From Bacteroidota bacterium (lineage in GTDB: Bacteria; Bacteroidota; Bacteroidia; Chitinophagales; Chitinophagaceae), in contig JAEZLJ010000092.1 in the NCBI GenBank assembly GCA_023415275.1, forward strand, positions 1 to 41,234: 41,234 bases of DNA, in the 5' to 3' direction. The notes below the pieces were generated by a model. It did no database searches. It saw only the letters and a program-made list of their open reading frames with translations, and was not told the origin of the DNA. Below, in pieces: positions 32,844 to 40,786 of this stretch (the first letter of the stretch is position 1; every line of letters starts with the position of its first letter). A program made the position numbers and the translations under genes.

Positions 32844-33878
32844 CTACATATTGAAAAGTGAAGGTCCATAAGAACCAGGAAGCGATTTTCCTAAATGTTC
32901 ATATGCTTTTGGAGTAGCCTCCCTTCCTCTTGGCGTGCGCTTTATGAATCCTTCCTGTATCAGGAAAGGCTCATATACTTCTTCCAGCGTTCCGGCTTCC
33001 TCGCCCACGGAGGTAGCAATGGTGGTGATGCCCACAGGACCACCCTTAAACTTATCTATGATGGCAGAAAGTATGCGGTTATCCATATGATCTAGCCCGT
33101 GCTCATCTACATTCAGGGCTTTCAGGGCATGCTGGGTGATGCCTATATCAATCTGCCCGTCATTCAATACCTGGGCAAAATCGCGCACCCGGCGCAACAA
33201 GCCATTGGCTATACGGGGGGTGCCCCTGCTGCGCCTGGAGATCTCTCCTGCCGCCTCATTGGTTATTTCAACATTCAATATATGTGCTGCCCGCAGAATG
33301 ATCTTTCTGAGCGTTTCTGAACTATAATACTCCAGCCTGGATTTAATAGCAAACCTGGATAGCAAGGGAGCCGACAACAACCCACTGCGGGTGGTAGCAC
33401 CTATGAGCGTAAAGGGATTCAAATTGATCTGGATGCTGCGTGCATTAGGGCCGCTGTCGATCATAATATCGATCTTATAATCTTCCATAGCAGAATACAG
33501 GTATTCTTCCACCACAGTGCTCAGGCGGTGTATCTCATCAATAAACAATACATCATTAGGTTCCAGGTTGGTTAAAAGACCGGCAAGATCTCCCGGTTTT
33601 TCTATCACCGGGCCGGAGGTTTCCTTGATGTTCACCCCCAGTTCATTGGCTACGATCCGGGATAGCGTGGTTTTACCCAAGCCCGGAGGGCCATGAAATA
33701 ATACATGATCCAGGGCCTCGCCTCTTATCTTGGCAGCCTTGATAAAAATGACCAGGTTTTCAATCACCTGGCTTTGACCGGAAAATTCATTGATCTCCCG
33801 GGGCCTGATGCCATTTTCAAACTCTTTATCCGCTGATGTTAACTGATTTTTGTCACCTTGTAAATTAGGATTGGACAT
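32844..33878 (-). CDS. ruvB: Holliday junction branch migration ATPase RuvB
   Basis: This 344-residue AAA+ motor has FHGPPGLGKTTLS (Walker A, about 64-76), VLFIDEIHRLS (Walker B), GATTRSGLLSAPLLSRF (sensor 1 and arginine-finger region) and a C-terminal winged helix (GPVGITTIATSVGEE). It drives branch migration with RuvA at Holliday junctions. The first 20 residues are polar and variable. ruvA and ruvC are not next to it. A TACATTTA box ends 4 bases before the ATG. Confidence 0.96.
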   Translation of the reverse strand: MSNPNLQGDKNQLTSADKEFENGIRPREINEFSGQSQVIENLVIFIKAAKIRGEALDHVLFHGPPGLGKTTLSRIVANELGVNIKETSGPVIEKPGDLAGLLTNLEPNDVLFIDEIHRLSTVVEEYLYSAMEDYKIDIMIDSGPNARSIQINLNPFTLIGATTRSGLLSAPLLSRFAIKSRLEYYSSETLRKIILRAAHILNVEITNEAAGEISRRSRGTPRIANGLLRRVRDFAQVLNDGQIDIGITQHALKALNVDEHGLDHMDNRILSAIIDKFKGGPVGITTIATSVGEEAGTLEEVYEPFLIQEGFIKRTPRGREATPKAYEHLGKSLPGSYGPSLFNM

Positions 33879-33882
33879 GCTG

Positions 33883-33890
33883 TAAATGTA
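33883..33890 (-). promoter_or_regulatory. Candidate -7 box for ruvB
   Basis: Minus-strand TACATTTA, one mismatch from TAnnTTTG, ends 4 bases before the ruvB ATG. TTTG lies only 14 bases upstream of it, closer than usual. Confidence 0.35.
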
Positions 33891-34099
33891 CTGATTTTGA
33901 ACAGCAAAGCCTGTTAAGGAAGTCTTTTATTGAATGGTGGTCAAAGGGCTAAATGAAATTATTACAGCTTACATAAAAATAAATCTAAGACTTCATTTTT
34001 GCTGCCTGGAAGAATAGCCCTGAATGAAGCATAATTAACACTATTCAAAGGGCATTGAACTTCCTGTTTACTTCTTACACAACCCGCTTTTACTTCATT

Positions 34100-34158
34100 G
34101 TATCCCCGTACAATACCCGTTCGCATACGTGTAAAATACGGGTATTATACGGAGATAC
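34100..34158. repeat. Large imperfect hairpin (21-bp arms)
   Basis: Arms 34100-34120 and 34138-34158 pair over 21 positions around a 17-base loop. The only two non-Watson-Crick positions are C-A on the plus-strand RNA but U-G wobbles on the minus-strand RNA. The inner 9 bp (AATACCCGT/ACGGGTATT) are perfect. Confidence 0.75.
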
Positions 34159-34175
34159 AGCGGGGATACAGCGGG
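34154..34175. repeat. Tandem 11-bp direct repeat
   Basis: GATACAGCGGG occurs twice in tandem (34154-34164, 34165-34175). The first copy overlaps the second arm of the large hairpin. CGGGGATAC at 34161-34169 is also exactly complementary to the first 9 bases of the first arm (34100-34108), so an alternative fold exists. Confidence 0.8.
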
Positions 34176-34195
34176 GTTGCTATACTACAGCCCCG
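34172..34195 (+). repeat. Small GC-rich hairpin next to the tandem repeat
   Basis: CGGGGTTG (34172-34179) pairs with CAGCCCCG (34188-34195) over 8 positions, with one U-G pair on the plus strand, around an 8-base loop. Confidence 0.55.
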
Positions 34196-34266
34196 GAGGA
34201 AAATGGTTGTTAATAGGTTGAATAGGGCAAGTAGCTAGTAAAAGAATCGTTAGCCGGTTTTAAACA

Positions 34267-34449
34267 ATGGTTATTTTAAATTATCGAGTTAATAGTGGAA
34301 GTTGCCCTCTTCCAGGTATCAAACATTCCTATTGTACCAGTCATTTTAAATTGAAAGATTTTGCCGTACCTTTTGTCAAGCAAATGGAGATATCCGATCA
34401 AGGGAATCAGGAGAATTGTATATTATTTAAAAAAGGAATGATACCATGA
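34267..34449 (+). CDS. Possible short ORF overlapping the oxidoreductase start
   Basis: A 60-codon frame whose TGA overlaps the next gene's ATG by 4 bases (ATGA), a layout typical of translational coupling. The product (MVILNYRVNSGSC...) has no recognisable family, no signal peptide and mixed composition. It may be a chance frame in AT-rich DNA. I list it because of the overlap only. Confidence 0.15.
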   Translation: MVILNYRVNSGSCPLPGIKHSYCTSHFKLKDFAVPFVKQMEISDQGNQENCILFKKGMIP

Positions 34450-35108
34450 AAATAGGCGTCTTAGGAACCGGAACTGTTGGAGAAAGCATTGCATCTGCCC
34501 TGGTAGAAAAAGGATTTGATGTGATGATGGGTAGCAGAACACAAAACAATAAGAAAGCTGCGGAATGGGTAGCGCAGGCCAATGAGCATGCATCGCAGGG
34601 CAACTTTAATGATGCTGCCGCTTTTGGTGACATGCTTTTCCTATGCCTGAATGGAGCCAATGCCATGCAAGCCATCAATACCATTGATAAGGAAAACCTT
34701 GCCGGCAAAATAGTGGTGGATATTACCAATCCACTGGATTTTACCAAGGGCTTGCCACCACAGATCGTGGAAGGTTTAGGCAATTCCAATTCACTGGGAG
34801 AAGAAATTCAAAAAGCGATGCCAGAGTCAAAGGTTGTAAAAACATTGAATACAGTAAACTACAAGTTGATGGTGGATGCCAGGGAAGTGAACAAGGCAGA
34901 TCATAACCTGTTCATGTGTGGTGATGACGCGGAAGCCAAAAATAAAGTGCGCAAATTCCTGGCGGATCATTTCTATTGGAAAGCAGACAGGATCATTGAC
35001 CTGGGAGGTATTGAGTCCGCGAGGGCCATTGAGGCCATTGTGCCATTCTGGGTATTGGTGTACCGCTCTTTGGGCACTCCTTTGTTCAACTTCAAGATAG
35101 TTAAATAA
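34446..35108 (+). CDS. NADPH-dependent F420 reductase-like oxidoreductase
   Basis: This 220-residue protein begins with the nucleotide-binding turn MKIGVLGTGTVGESIASALV. It contains MGSRTQ (NADP phosphate-binding loop type) and KIVVDITNPLDF (about 88-99), as in the F420-NADP reductase family. It also has VVKTLNTVNY (about 135-144). F420 itself is not made by most Bacteroidota, so the true substrate is probably another one. It stands alone between the structured intergenic region and a terminator. Confidence 0.82.
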   Translation: MKIGVLGTGTVGESIASALVEKGFDVMMGSRTQNNKKAAEWVAQANEHASQGNFNDAAAFGDMLFLCLNGANAMQAINTIDKENLAGKIVVDITNPLDFTKGLPPQIVEGLGNSNSLGEEIQKAMPESKVVKTLNTVNYKLMVDAREVNKADHNLFMCGDDAEAKNKVRKFLADHFYWKADRIIDLGGIESARAIEAIVPFWVLVYRSLGTPLFNFKIVK

Positions 35109-35157
35109 ACAGGCACGCCACCTTGCACGACGGCATGCCTGTCAGATCTGTTTATTT
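35103..35157. terminator. Bidirectional terminator with two alternative pairings
   Basis: Inner stem: ACAGGCACGCC (35109-35119) with GGCATGCCTGT (35132-35142), one mismatch on the plus strand and a G-U pair on the minus strand. Outer stem: AAATAAACAG (35103-35112) with CTGTTTATTT (35148-35157), perfect 10 bp. The two share bases 35109-35112 and so compete. It lies between convergent genes. Confidence 0.6.
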
Positions 35158-36402
35158 TTCACGTAACTGTACCGCTATCCTCCTGTCTGATCTTCTTTCT
35201 TCATCAGAAGCCGAGGCATCTACTTTTGCAAACTCAGAACCATAACCTTCTGCGCCCACCAACTGGCCTGAATTGGCACCTGCCGATTTGATGGCATTCA
35301 TCACAGCATCTGCCCTTTGCTGGCTCAGTTTCTTATTGGCATCTGCATTGCCCACCTTATCTGTATAGCCCCCGATCTTGATCTTGGCTTTAGGATAGGC
35401 TTTTAAGATGGCCACAATATTCTGCACTTGTTGCTGGCTTTCAGCAGTCAGCTTTGCACTTCCTGTTTCAAAATTGATGTTATCAAAATCAAACCATTTG
35501 TCTTTCCCTGCCTGGCAGGCTGCATCATCCAGGCATTTCACCAACTGGTCTTCTATACCACCGCTATAAGCATTTATTTCTGTCCCATCAGCCAGCTTCA
35601 CCTTCATGGATTGACGTTCAGTAGTGGTGGTAGTGGTCGTGTTCATACTGGTGTCCATGGGTGTAGTGGTCATGGTGGTAGTGGTGTCTGTTGTAGTGGC
35701 CTCAGATTCGGATTTATTACATCCTTTACCCAGGAAATACCAAAGCAATGCAATAGCAGCAATGGCCAGGATGAGCCATAACAGCCAATTGCTGCCTGAC
35801 TTAGGGGCCTTGTCTTCTACGTATGCTTTTGATTCCCGCACATTGGAACCAACATGAGCGGATGGGATCTTAGCACCTCCGAACAGGCTGCCAAGTGATA
35901 ACCCGGCAGGGAGAGCACTCATGATACTAGATTTTTGATCGGCCAGGTAAGAGGTCAATCCCTGGGCCGATAAATTATTTTCCCTGGCATGACGACCCAG
36001 CACACCCAGGCCTAATGGGACCAACATGGCTAATAGCGATTGAATGGATTCAGATCTGATACCGGCAAAGGACGATAATGCAGACGCAATGCTGCCTATG
36101 CCACCGCCTCCAAATAATCCTTTCAGCCGGTCTAATCCTCCTGATAAAAAACTACCGGCGTTTTCAAATAAACCCTGTGGGTTATCCAGCACACCGCTGT
36201 CTGCGGCAGCATGGGCATCATTCAATAAGCCATGGGCATCGCCACTTTCTGCACGGTTCACAAAGCCGGCCAACAATGCAGGCACTGCTGCTGATATTGC
36301 TTTGCTGATGCCAGAGGGAGATTCATTCAAGTGTCTGGAAGCTGTTTCTGCAAGATTGGAAGGAAGATAGTTGCGAACAGCATCTAGGAGATTCATTGCC
36401 AT
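35152..36402 (-). CDS. DUF937 - transmembrane - OmpA-like fusion protein
   Basis: This 416-residue protein has three parts. Residues 1-165 are a DUF937-like domain (MNLLDAVRNYLPSNLAETAS, AVPALLAGFV, and a Gly-rich FGGGGIGSIASAL stretch). A membrane helix lies at about 205-224 (NWLLWLILAIAAIALLWYFL), then a Thr-rich linker (about 236-262). The C-terminal 130 residues are an OmpA peptidoglycan-binding domain, with INFETGSAKL, GYTDKVGNADANKKLSQQRA holding the conserved Asp and Arg, and RRSDRRIAVQL. The domain order implies a cytoplasmic DUF937 part and a periplasmic OmpA part. There is no signal peptide. ATG at 36402 or 36396 can start it. Confidence 0.87.
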   Translation of the reverse strand: MAMNLLDAVRNYLPSNLAETASRHLNESPSGISKAISAAVPALLAGFVNRAESGDAHGLLNDAHAAADSGVLDNPQGLFENAGSFLSGGLDRLKGLFGGGGIGSIASALSSFAGIRSESIQSLLAMLVPLGLGVLGRHARENNLSAQGLTSYLADQKSSIMSALPAGLSLGSLFGGAKIPSAHVGSNVRESKAYVEDKAPKSGSNWLLWLILAIAAIALLWYFLGKGCNKSESEATTTDTTTTMTTTPMDTSMNTTTTTTTERQSMKVKLADGTEINAYSGGIEDQLVKCLDDAACQAGKDKWFDFDNINFETGSAKLTAESQQQVQNIVAILKAYPKAKIKIGGYTDKVGNADANKKLSQQRADAVMNAIKSAGANSGQLVGAEGYGSEFAKVDASASDEERRSDRRIAVQLREK

Positions 36403-36543
36403 ATTATAGGTTTAAAGTGAGGAATAAACAATGGATATTACCCTACCGATGGCTTGTCTTTTAAAGTTAAAGCATAACCCTTATTTGGTAATAATTATTT
36501 TTCCAGACCTAACGGCAATAAATAAGTGATTGACTCAGAATAG

Positions 36544-37272
36544 TTATTGCAGGGACAGCAACAAAGAAGGATCAGGACAATTATTCAAATACTTTTCTTT
36601 TTCTGAAGGAGCGCAAACACCGGGGTAATCTCCTTTTTTGTTTTCCATATCTATAATGACCTGGAAATGTAAATGAGGAGGCCATTGTCCATTTTCAAAA
36701 GGAATTCCAAATTCAGCAAACACATCTCCTTCCTTTACCCTGTCTCCTTCCTGGATATTTTTAATAGAGTTGAGGCTAAGGTGCCCATATAGGGTATGAA
36801 AAACAGTTCCTTCCAGGTTATGCGTGAGGATGATGGTGGCGCCATAATCGCCAAATCCATTGTTGAAGGCAAAGCTGTGAATGATGCCATCTAAGGGGGC
36901 CATTACTTTTGTATAGGGCTTACCCCAAATATCAACTCCCAGGTGTATGCACCGGGCTTCCGTGTTTGATCCGGATTGCTGATGCTGCAATTCATTGACC
37001 GAAGGCCGGCTAGTATCAAACAGGTCACTTCTTGAATAGATGGTCCTGTATTCATTATAACCACCAATACCATAACGGGCGCCTGCTGAATTTAATTGAT
37101 CATTAATATACCGGGTAAATTGCTCCGTATCCTTCACCAGGTTGCCATTCAATGCCTTGTTGGCGGAGGTGAAGTCCATTGGCAAAAGCTTGTCTTCTTT
37201 TTCAAAGGGGACAACGGGGAAAAACCCTGTCTTACAGGCTTTTAACCGCTCTTCCCATTCCGTGGAGTTCAT
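36544..37272 (-). CDS. M23 family metallopeptidase
   Basis: This 242-residue protein has a LytM/M23 fold with HLGVDIW (His110, Asp114), HTLYGHLS (His164) and PPHLHFQV (His200, His202), all the zinc and catalytic residues. The N-terminal 100 residues are not recognisable. No signal peptide is visible, which is unusual for a peptidoglycan hydrolase, so its place of action is unclear. It is divergent from the tricorn-like protease gene with 50 bases between the starts. Confidence 0.88.
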   Translation of the reverse strand: MNSTEWEERLKACKTGFFPVVPFEKEDKLLPMDFTSANKALNGNLVKDTEQFTRYINDQLNSAGARYGIGGYNEYRTIYSRSDLFDTSRPSVNELQHQQSGSNTEARCIHLGVDIWGKPYTKVMAPLDGIIHSFAFNNGFGDYGATIILTHNLEGTVFHTLYGHLSLNSIKNIQEGDRVKEGDVFAEFGIPFENGQWPPHLHFQVIIDMENKKGDYPGVCAPSEKEKYLNNCPDPSLLLSLQ

Positions 37273-37322
37273 ATATTGCGAAGTTGATAATTTAGTAACT
37301 TATCGTAAAATTAAACAACTGT

Positions 37323-40300
37323 ATGATGAAAAGATGGATTGCGCTGGTTGCCATGGTTTGCAGCCTGGCTGCTTATGCACAAAATACGCCCCTGTGGATG
37401 CGGCACCCTTCCCTTTCACCTGATGGGAAAACTATAGTGTTCAGCTACAAAGGTGACCTTTACAAGGTTCCTGCTACTGGGGGTGAAGCATACCCACTGA
37501 CCATTCATGAAGCTTATGATTACATGCCGGTATGGAGCCATGATGGCAAATGGATCGCATTTGCATCTGACCGTTATGGCAATTTTGATGTGTACATCAT
37601 GCCGTCAACCGGCGGCGAAGCAAAACGCCTTACCTATCATTCTGCCAACGATTACCCATACGATTTCTCAGCAGACAATAAAACAGTTTTATTTGGAACC
37701 AACAGGAATGACGTTTACACTTCTGCACGTTTTCCCCAAAGAGGCCTGTTTCAGAAACTGTACGAAGTGCCTGTTACTGGTGGAAGGTCTGTCATGTTCA
37801 ATTCTGCAGGTGCAGAGTTTGCAAGATTCAACAAAAGTGGAGACAAGCTTATCTTCCAGGACCGCAAAGGTTATGAAGATGCCTACCGCAAGCACCATAC
37901 TTCATCTGTAACCCGTGATGTTTGGATTTATGATACTAAAAAAGATGAGTATGTACAGGTTTCCAGTTTTGAAGGAGAAGACCGCAATCCTGTATGGGGC
38001 GATGATGACAACAGCTTTTACTTCCTGAGTGAAAAAGAAGGAAGTACACAAAACATTTACAAGGCCAGCGTAGCAGGTGGAAGCACCATTACACAGCTTT
38101 CACATTTCAAAGAACACCCTGTGCGATTTCTAAGCCGGTCTAATGATGGTATGTTATGCTTTGCCTATGATGGAGAGATATATACTTTGAAAGAAGGTGG
38201 CGAACCGCAAAAGGTAGCCATTACCATCAACCAGGATACAAGGGGCAATGACGATAAAATATTGCCTGTTAATTCGAATGTCACTCAAACGGTTTTATCA
38301 CCTAATGGCAAAGAGGTTGCCTTCATAGTGAGAGGAGAAGTGTTTGTAACATCTGTGGAAGGCGGCATCACCAAAAGGATCACTAACACGCCTTCGCAGG
38401 AAAGAACAGTGGAGTTCAGCCCTGATGGACGCTCACTCTATTATGCATCAGAAAGAGGTGACAGCTGGGATATTTATAAAGCATCTATAGAGCGCAAAGA
38501 AGAACCCTATTTTTATACTTCTACAGTTATCAAGGAAGAACCTGTTATTGCCACGGAGGCTGAAGAATTTCAACCCGAAATTTCGCCTGACGGAAAAGAG
38601 ATCGCCTACCTGGAAGAAAGAAATGTTTTGAAGGTGTACAACCTGGCTACAAAGAAGAGCAGGACCATTGTTCCGAAGGGCGTTAACTTTTCTTATGCAG
38701 ATGGAGACCAATACTACACCTGGTCGCCTGATGGCAAATGGATCGCTTTTAATTCGGCAGAAGGACGCTGGCCTTCGTCAGAAGTGGCATTGATGAAAGC
38801 AGATGGTTCCGGTGAAAGGATCAACCTGACGCAAAGTGGCTTCTCTGATGGACAACCCAAGTGGGCTTTTGGTGGCAAGGCTTTATTGTGGATGACAGAC
38901 AGGGATGGGAAAAGACCACTAGCCGTACAAGGCGCCCGTGAAGTGGATGTATATGCCATGTTCTTTGACCAGGAAGCTTATGATAAATTCAAACTAACCA
39001 AAGATGAATTTAGCCTGCTGAAGGAAAAAGAAGACAAGGATAAAGAAGCCTTAAAAAAAGATAGCAGTTTAAAAATAAACCCACCGGGTAAAAGCTGGCA
39101 ACCACTCATTGAAGGACTTGACCACCGCAAATTGAGACTGACCATCAACTCAGGGAATATTTCTGACTATATCCTTACCAATGACGGGGAGAAGTTATTC
39201 TTTATGGCGCGTATGGAAAAAGGCTATGATCTCTGGATGACAAATCCAAGGACCAAAGAGACCAAGCTGGTGGCTAAACTGGATGGCGGACCTGCCGGCA
39301 TGAGCCTTACGGCTGACGGTAAAAACCTGTTTGTGGTAAGTGATGGCAAGATCATGAAAGTGGATGCTGAAAGCGGGAAAGTAGCTCCTGTTACTGTAAA
39401 TGGTGAAATGGTGTTGAAAGCCACAGCAGAAAGAGCCTATATTTTCGATCATACCTGGAGGCAGGTGGCCAGCAAGTTTTATGATCCTAAGCTTGGGGGT
39501 GTAAAATGGAACGACTATCATGCTGCGTATGCAAAGTTTCTTCCGCATGTTAATAACAACTATGATTTCCAGGAACTATTGAGCGAATTCCTGGGTGAGC
39601 TGAATGCTTCGCATACTGGAGGCCGTTATTCACCGCAAGTACAGAATGGAGATGCTACCGCCAGCCTTGGAATGCTGTACGATGAAACTTATGAAGGTAA
39701 TGGACTGAAGGTGATGGAAGTTTTGGAAGGCGGTCCATTTATCAATGCCAAAACAAAGATCAAAAAAGGTGTGATCATCGAGAAGATAGATGATGAACCC
39801 ATCAATAACAGCTTTGACTGGGCAAGATTACTGAATCGCAAAACAGGTAAGAATATCTTATTGAGCCTGTACGATCCGGAAACCAAGCAACGCTGGGAAG
39901 AAACTACCAAGCCCATATCGCAGGGCGAAGAACAAAACCTGCTGTATGAGCGCTGGGTAAGCAATAACAGGAAAAAAGTGGAGCAGCTCTCCGGTGGCAA
40001 GGTGGGATATGTGCATGTTCAGGGAATGAATGATGCCAGCTACCGTTCCACGTATGAAGATGTATTAGGAAAAGAAGGTGATAAAGAAGCCCTGATCGTG
40101 GATACGCGCTTCAACGGTGGCGGCTGGCTGCATGATGACCTGGTAACCTTTTTAAGTGGCAAGAAATACCTGGGTATGGCACCACAGGGAGTACAGATCA
40201 AATCTTCGGAGCCATTTAATAAATGGACAGCACCATCCACTGTGTTGATGAGCGAAAGCAACTATTCAGACGCCTTTATATTTCCTTACGCTTATAAGAG

Positions 40301-40571
40301 CCTGGGTATAGGAAAAACCATAGGTATGCCGGTGCCCGGAACCGGAACAGCAGTGTGGTGGGAAACGCAAATAGACCCTACACTGGTATTTGGAATACCC
40401 ATGGTAGCTACCATTGGCAAGGAGAAAAGACCAACGGAGAACCTGCAGTTGGAACCGGATATAAAGGTGGCTAATGATTATAAATCCATATTGAGCGGTA
40501 AAGATCCTCAGCTGGAACGGGCAGTGAAAGAAATGCTCGAAGAGATCAAGAACAAAAAGAAAGATTTCTAA
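37323..40571 (+). CDS. Tricorn-like S41 protease
   Basis: This 1082-residue secreted protein has a signal peptide (MMKRWIALVAMVCSLAAYAQ). N-terminal TolB/PD40 propeller repeats run from about 25 to 540 (LSPDGKTIVF, WSHDGKWIAF and FSPDGRSLYYAS-type strands). A core domain, a PDZ domain (about 775-870, GLKVMEVLEGGPF) and a C-terminal S41 domain follow. Candidate catalytic residues are His764 (NASHTGG) and Ser982 (ESNYSDAF), with GGGWLHDDL before it. Tricorn proteases degrade peptides; here the signal peptide suggests periplasmic peptide breakdown. A strong terminator follows. Confidence 0.93.
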   Translation: MMKRWIALVAMVCSLAAYAQNTPLWMRHPSLSPDGKTIVFSYKGDLYKVPATGGEAYPLTIHEAYDYMPVWSHDGKWIAFASDRYGNFDVYIMPSTGGEAKRLTYHSANDYPYDFSADNKTVLFGTNRNDVYTSARFPQRGLFQKLYEVPVTGGRSVMFNSAGAEFARFNKSGDKLIFQDRKGYEDAYRKHHTSSVTRDVWIYDTKKDEYVQVSSFEGEDRNPVWGDDDNSFYFLSEKEGSTQNIYKASVAGGSTITQLSHFKEHPVRFLSRSNDGMLCFAYDGEIYTLKEGGEPQKVAITINQDTRGNDDKILPVNSNVTQTVLSPNGKEVAFIVRGEVFVTSVEGGITKRITNTPSQERTVEFSPDGRSLYYASERGDSWDIYKASIERKEEPYFYTSTVIKEEPVIATEAEEFQPEISPDGKEIAYLEERNVLKVYNLATKKSRTIVPKGVNFSYADGDQYYTWSPDGKWIAFNSAEGRWPSSEVALMKADGSGERINLTQSGFSDGQPKWAFGGKALLWMTDRDGKRPLAVQGAREVDVYAMFFDQEAYDKFKLTKDEFSLLKEKEDKDKEALKKDSSLKINPPGKSWQPLIEGLDHRKLRLTINSGNISDYILTNDGEKLFFMARMEKGYDLWMTNPRTKETKLVAKLDGGPAGMSLTADGKNLFVVSDGKIMKVDAESGKVAPVTVNGEMVLKATAERAYIFDHTWRQVASKFYDPKLGGVKWNDYHAAYAKFLPHVNNNYDFQELLSEFLGELNASHTGGRYSPQVQNGDATASLGMLYDETYEGNGLKVMEVLEGGPFINAKTKIKKGVIIEKIDDEPINNSFDWARLLNRKTGKNILLSLYDPETKQRWEETTKPISQGEEQNLLYERWVSNNRKKVEQLSGGKVGYVHVQGMNDASYRSTYEDVLGKEGDKEALIVDTRFNGGGWLHDDLVTFLSGKKYLGMAPQGVQIKSSEPFNKWTAPSTVLMSESNYSDAFIFPYAYKSLGIGKTIGMPVPGTGTAVWWETQIDPTLVFGIPMVATIGKEKRPTENLQLEPDIKVANDYKSILSGKDPQLERAVKEMLEEIKNKKKDF

Positions 40572-40574
40572 TAC

Positions 40575-40605
40575 AAAAAGCCCCGGTAATCCCCGGGGCT
40601 TTTTT
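40575..40605 (+). terminator. Intrinsic terminator after the tricorn-like gene
   Basis: AAAAAGCCCCGG (40575-40586) pairs with CCGGGGCTTTTT (40593-40604) over 12 bp around loop TAATCC and runs into a T tract. It begins 3 bases after the stop codon. Confidence 0.9.
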
Positions 40606-40786
40606 AATGCTGCATGACCGATCTTTTTATCAAATGACTTCGTAAAAACACTTACGCTTCAAAGGGTTTTCCTCGTTGGGTTTGCATTAAGTATTTACCA
40701 CTACACATCATAGAATACCATTTGCAAAAAGGCAATTATTATTATCTTTTACCGTTATTAGATCCATACACCTTGAAAACACCTTT

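Larger units (their letters stand above)
33879..34445. other. Intergenic region with a structured repeat cluster
   Basis: This 567-base divergent gap is the longest in the window. The ruvB-proximal part (33891-34099) is AT-rich with no feature I can name. 34100-34195 contains the hairpins and direct repeats described separately. 34196-34445 is AT-rich and ends in a 60-codon frame (34267-34449) that overlaps the next ATG by 4 bases. Confidence 0.5.
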
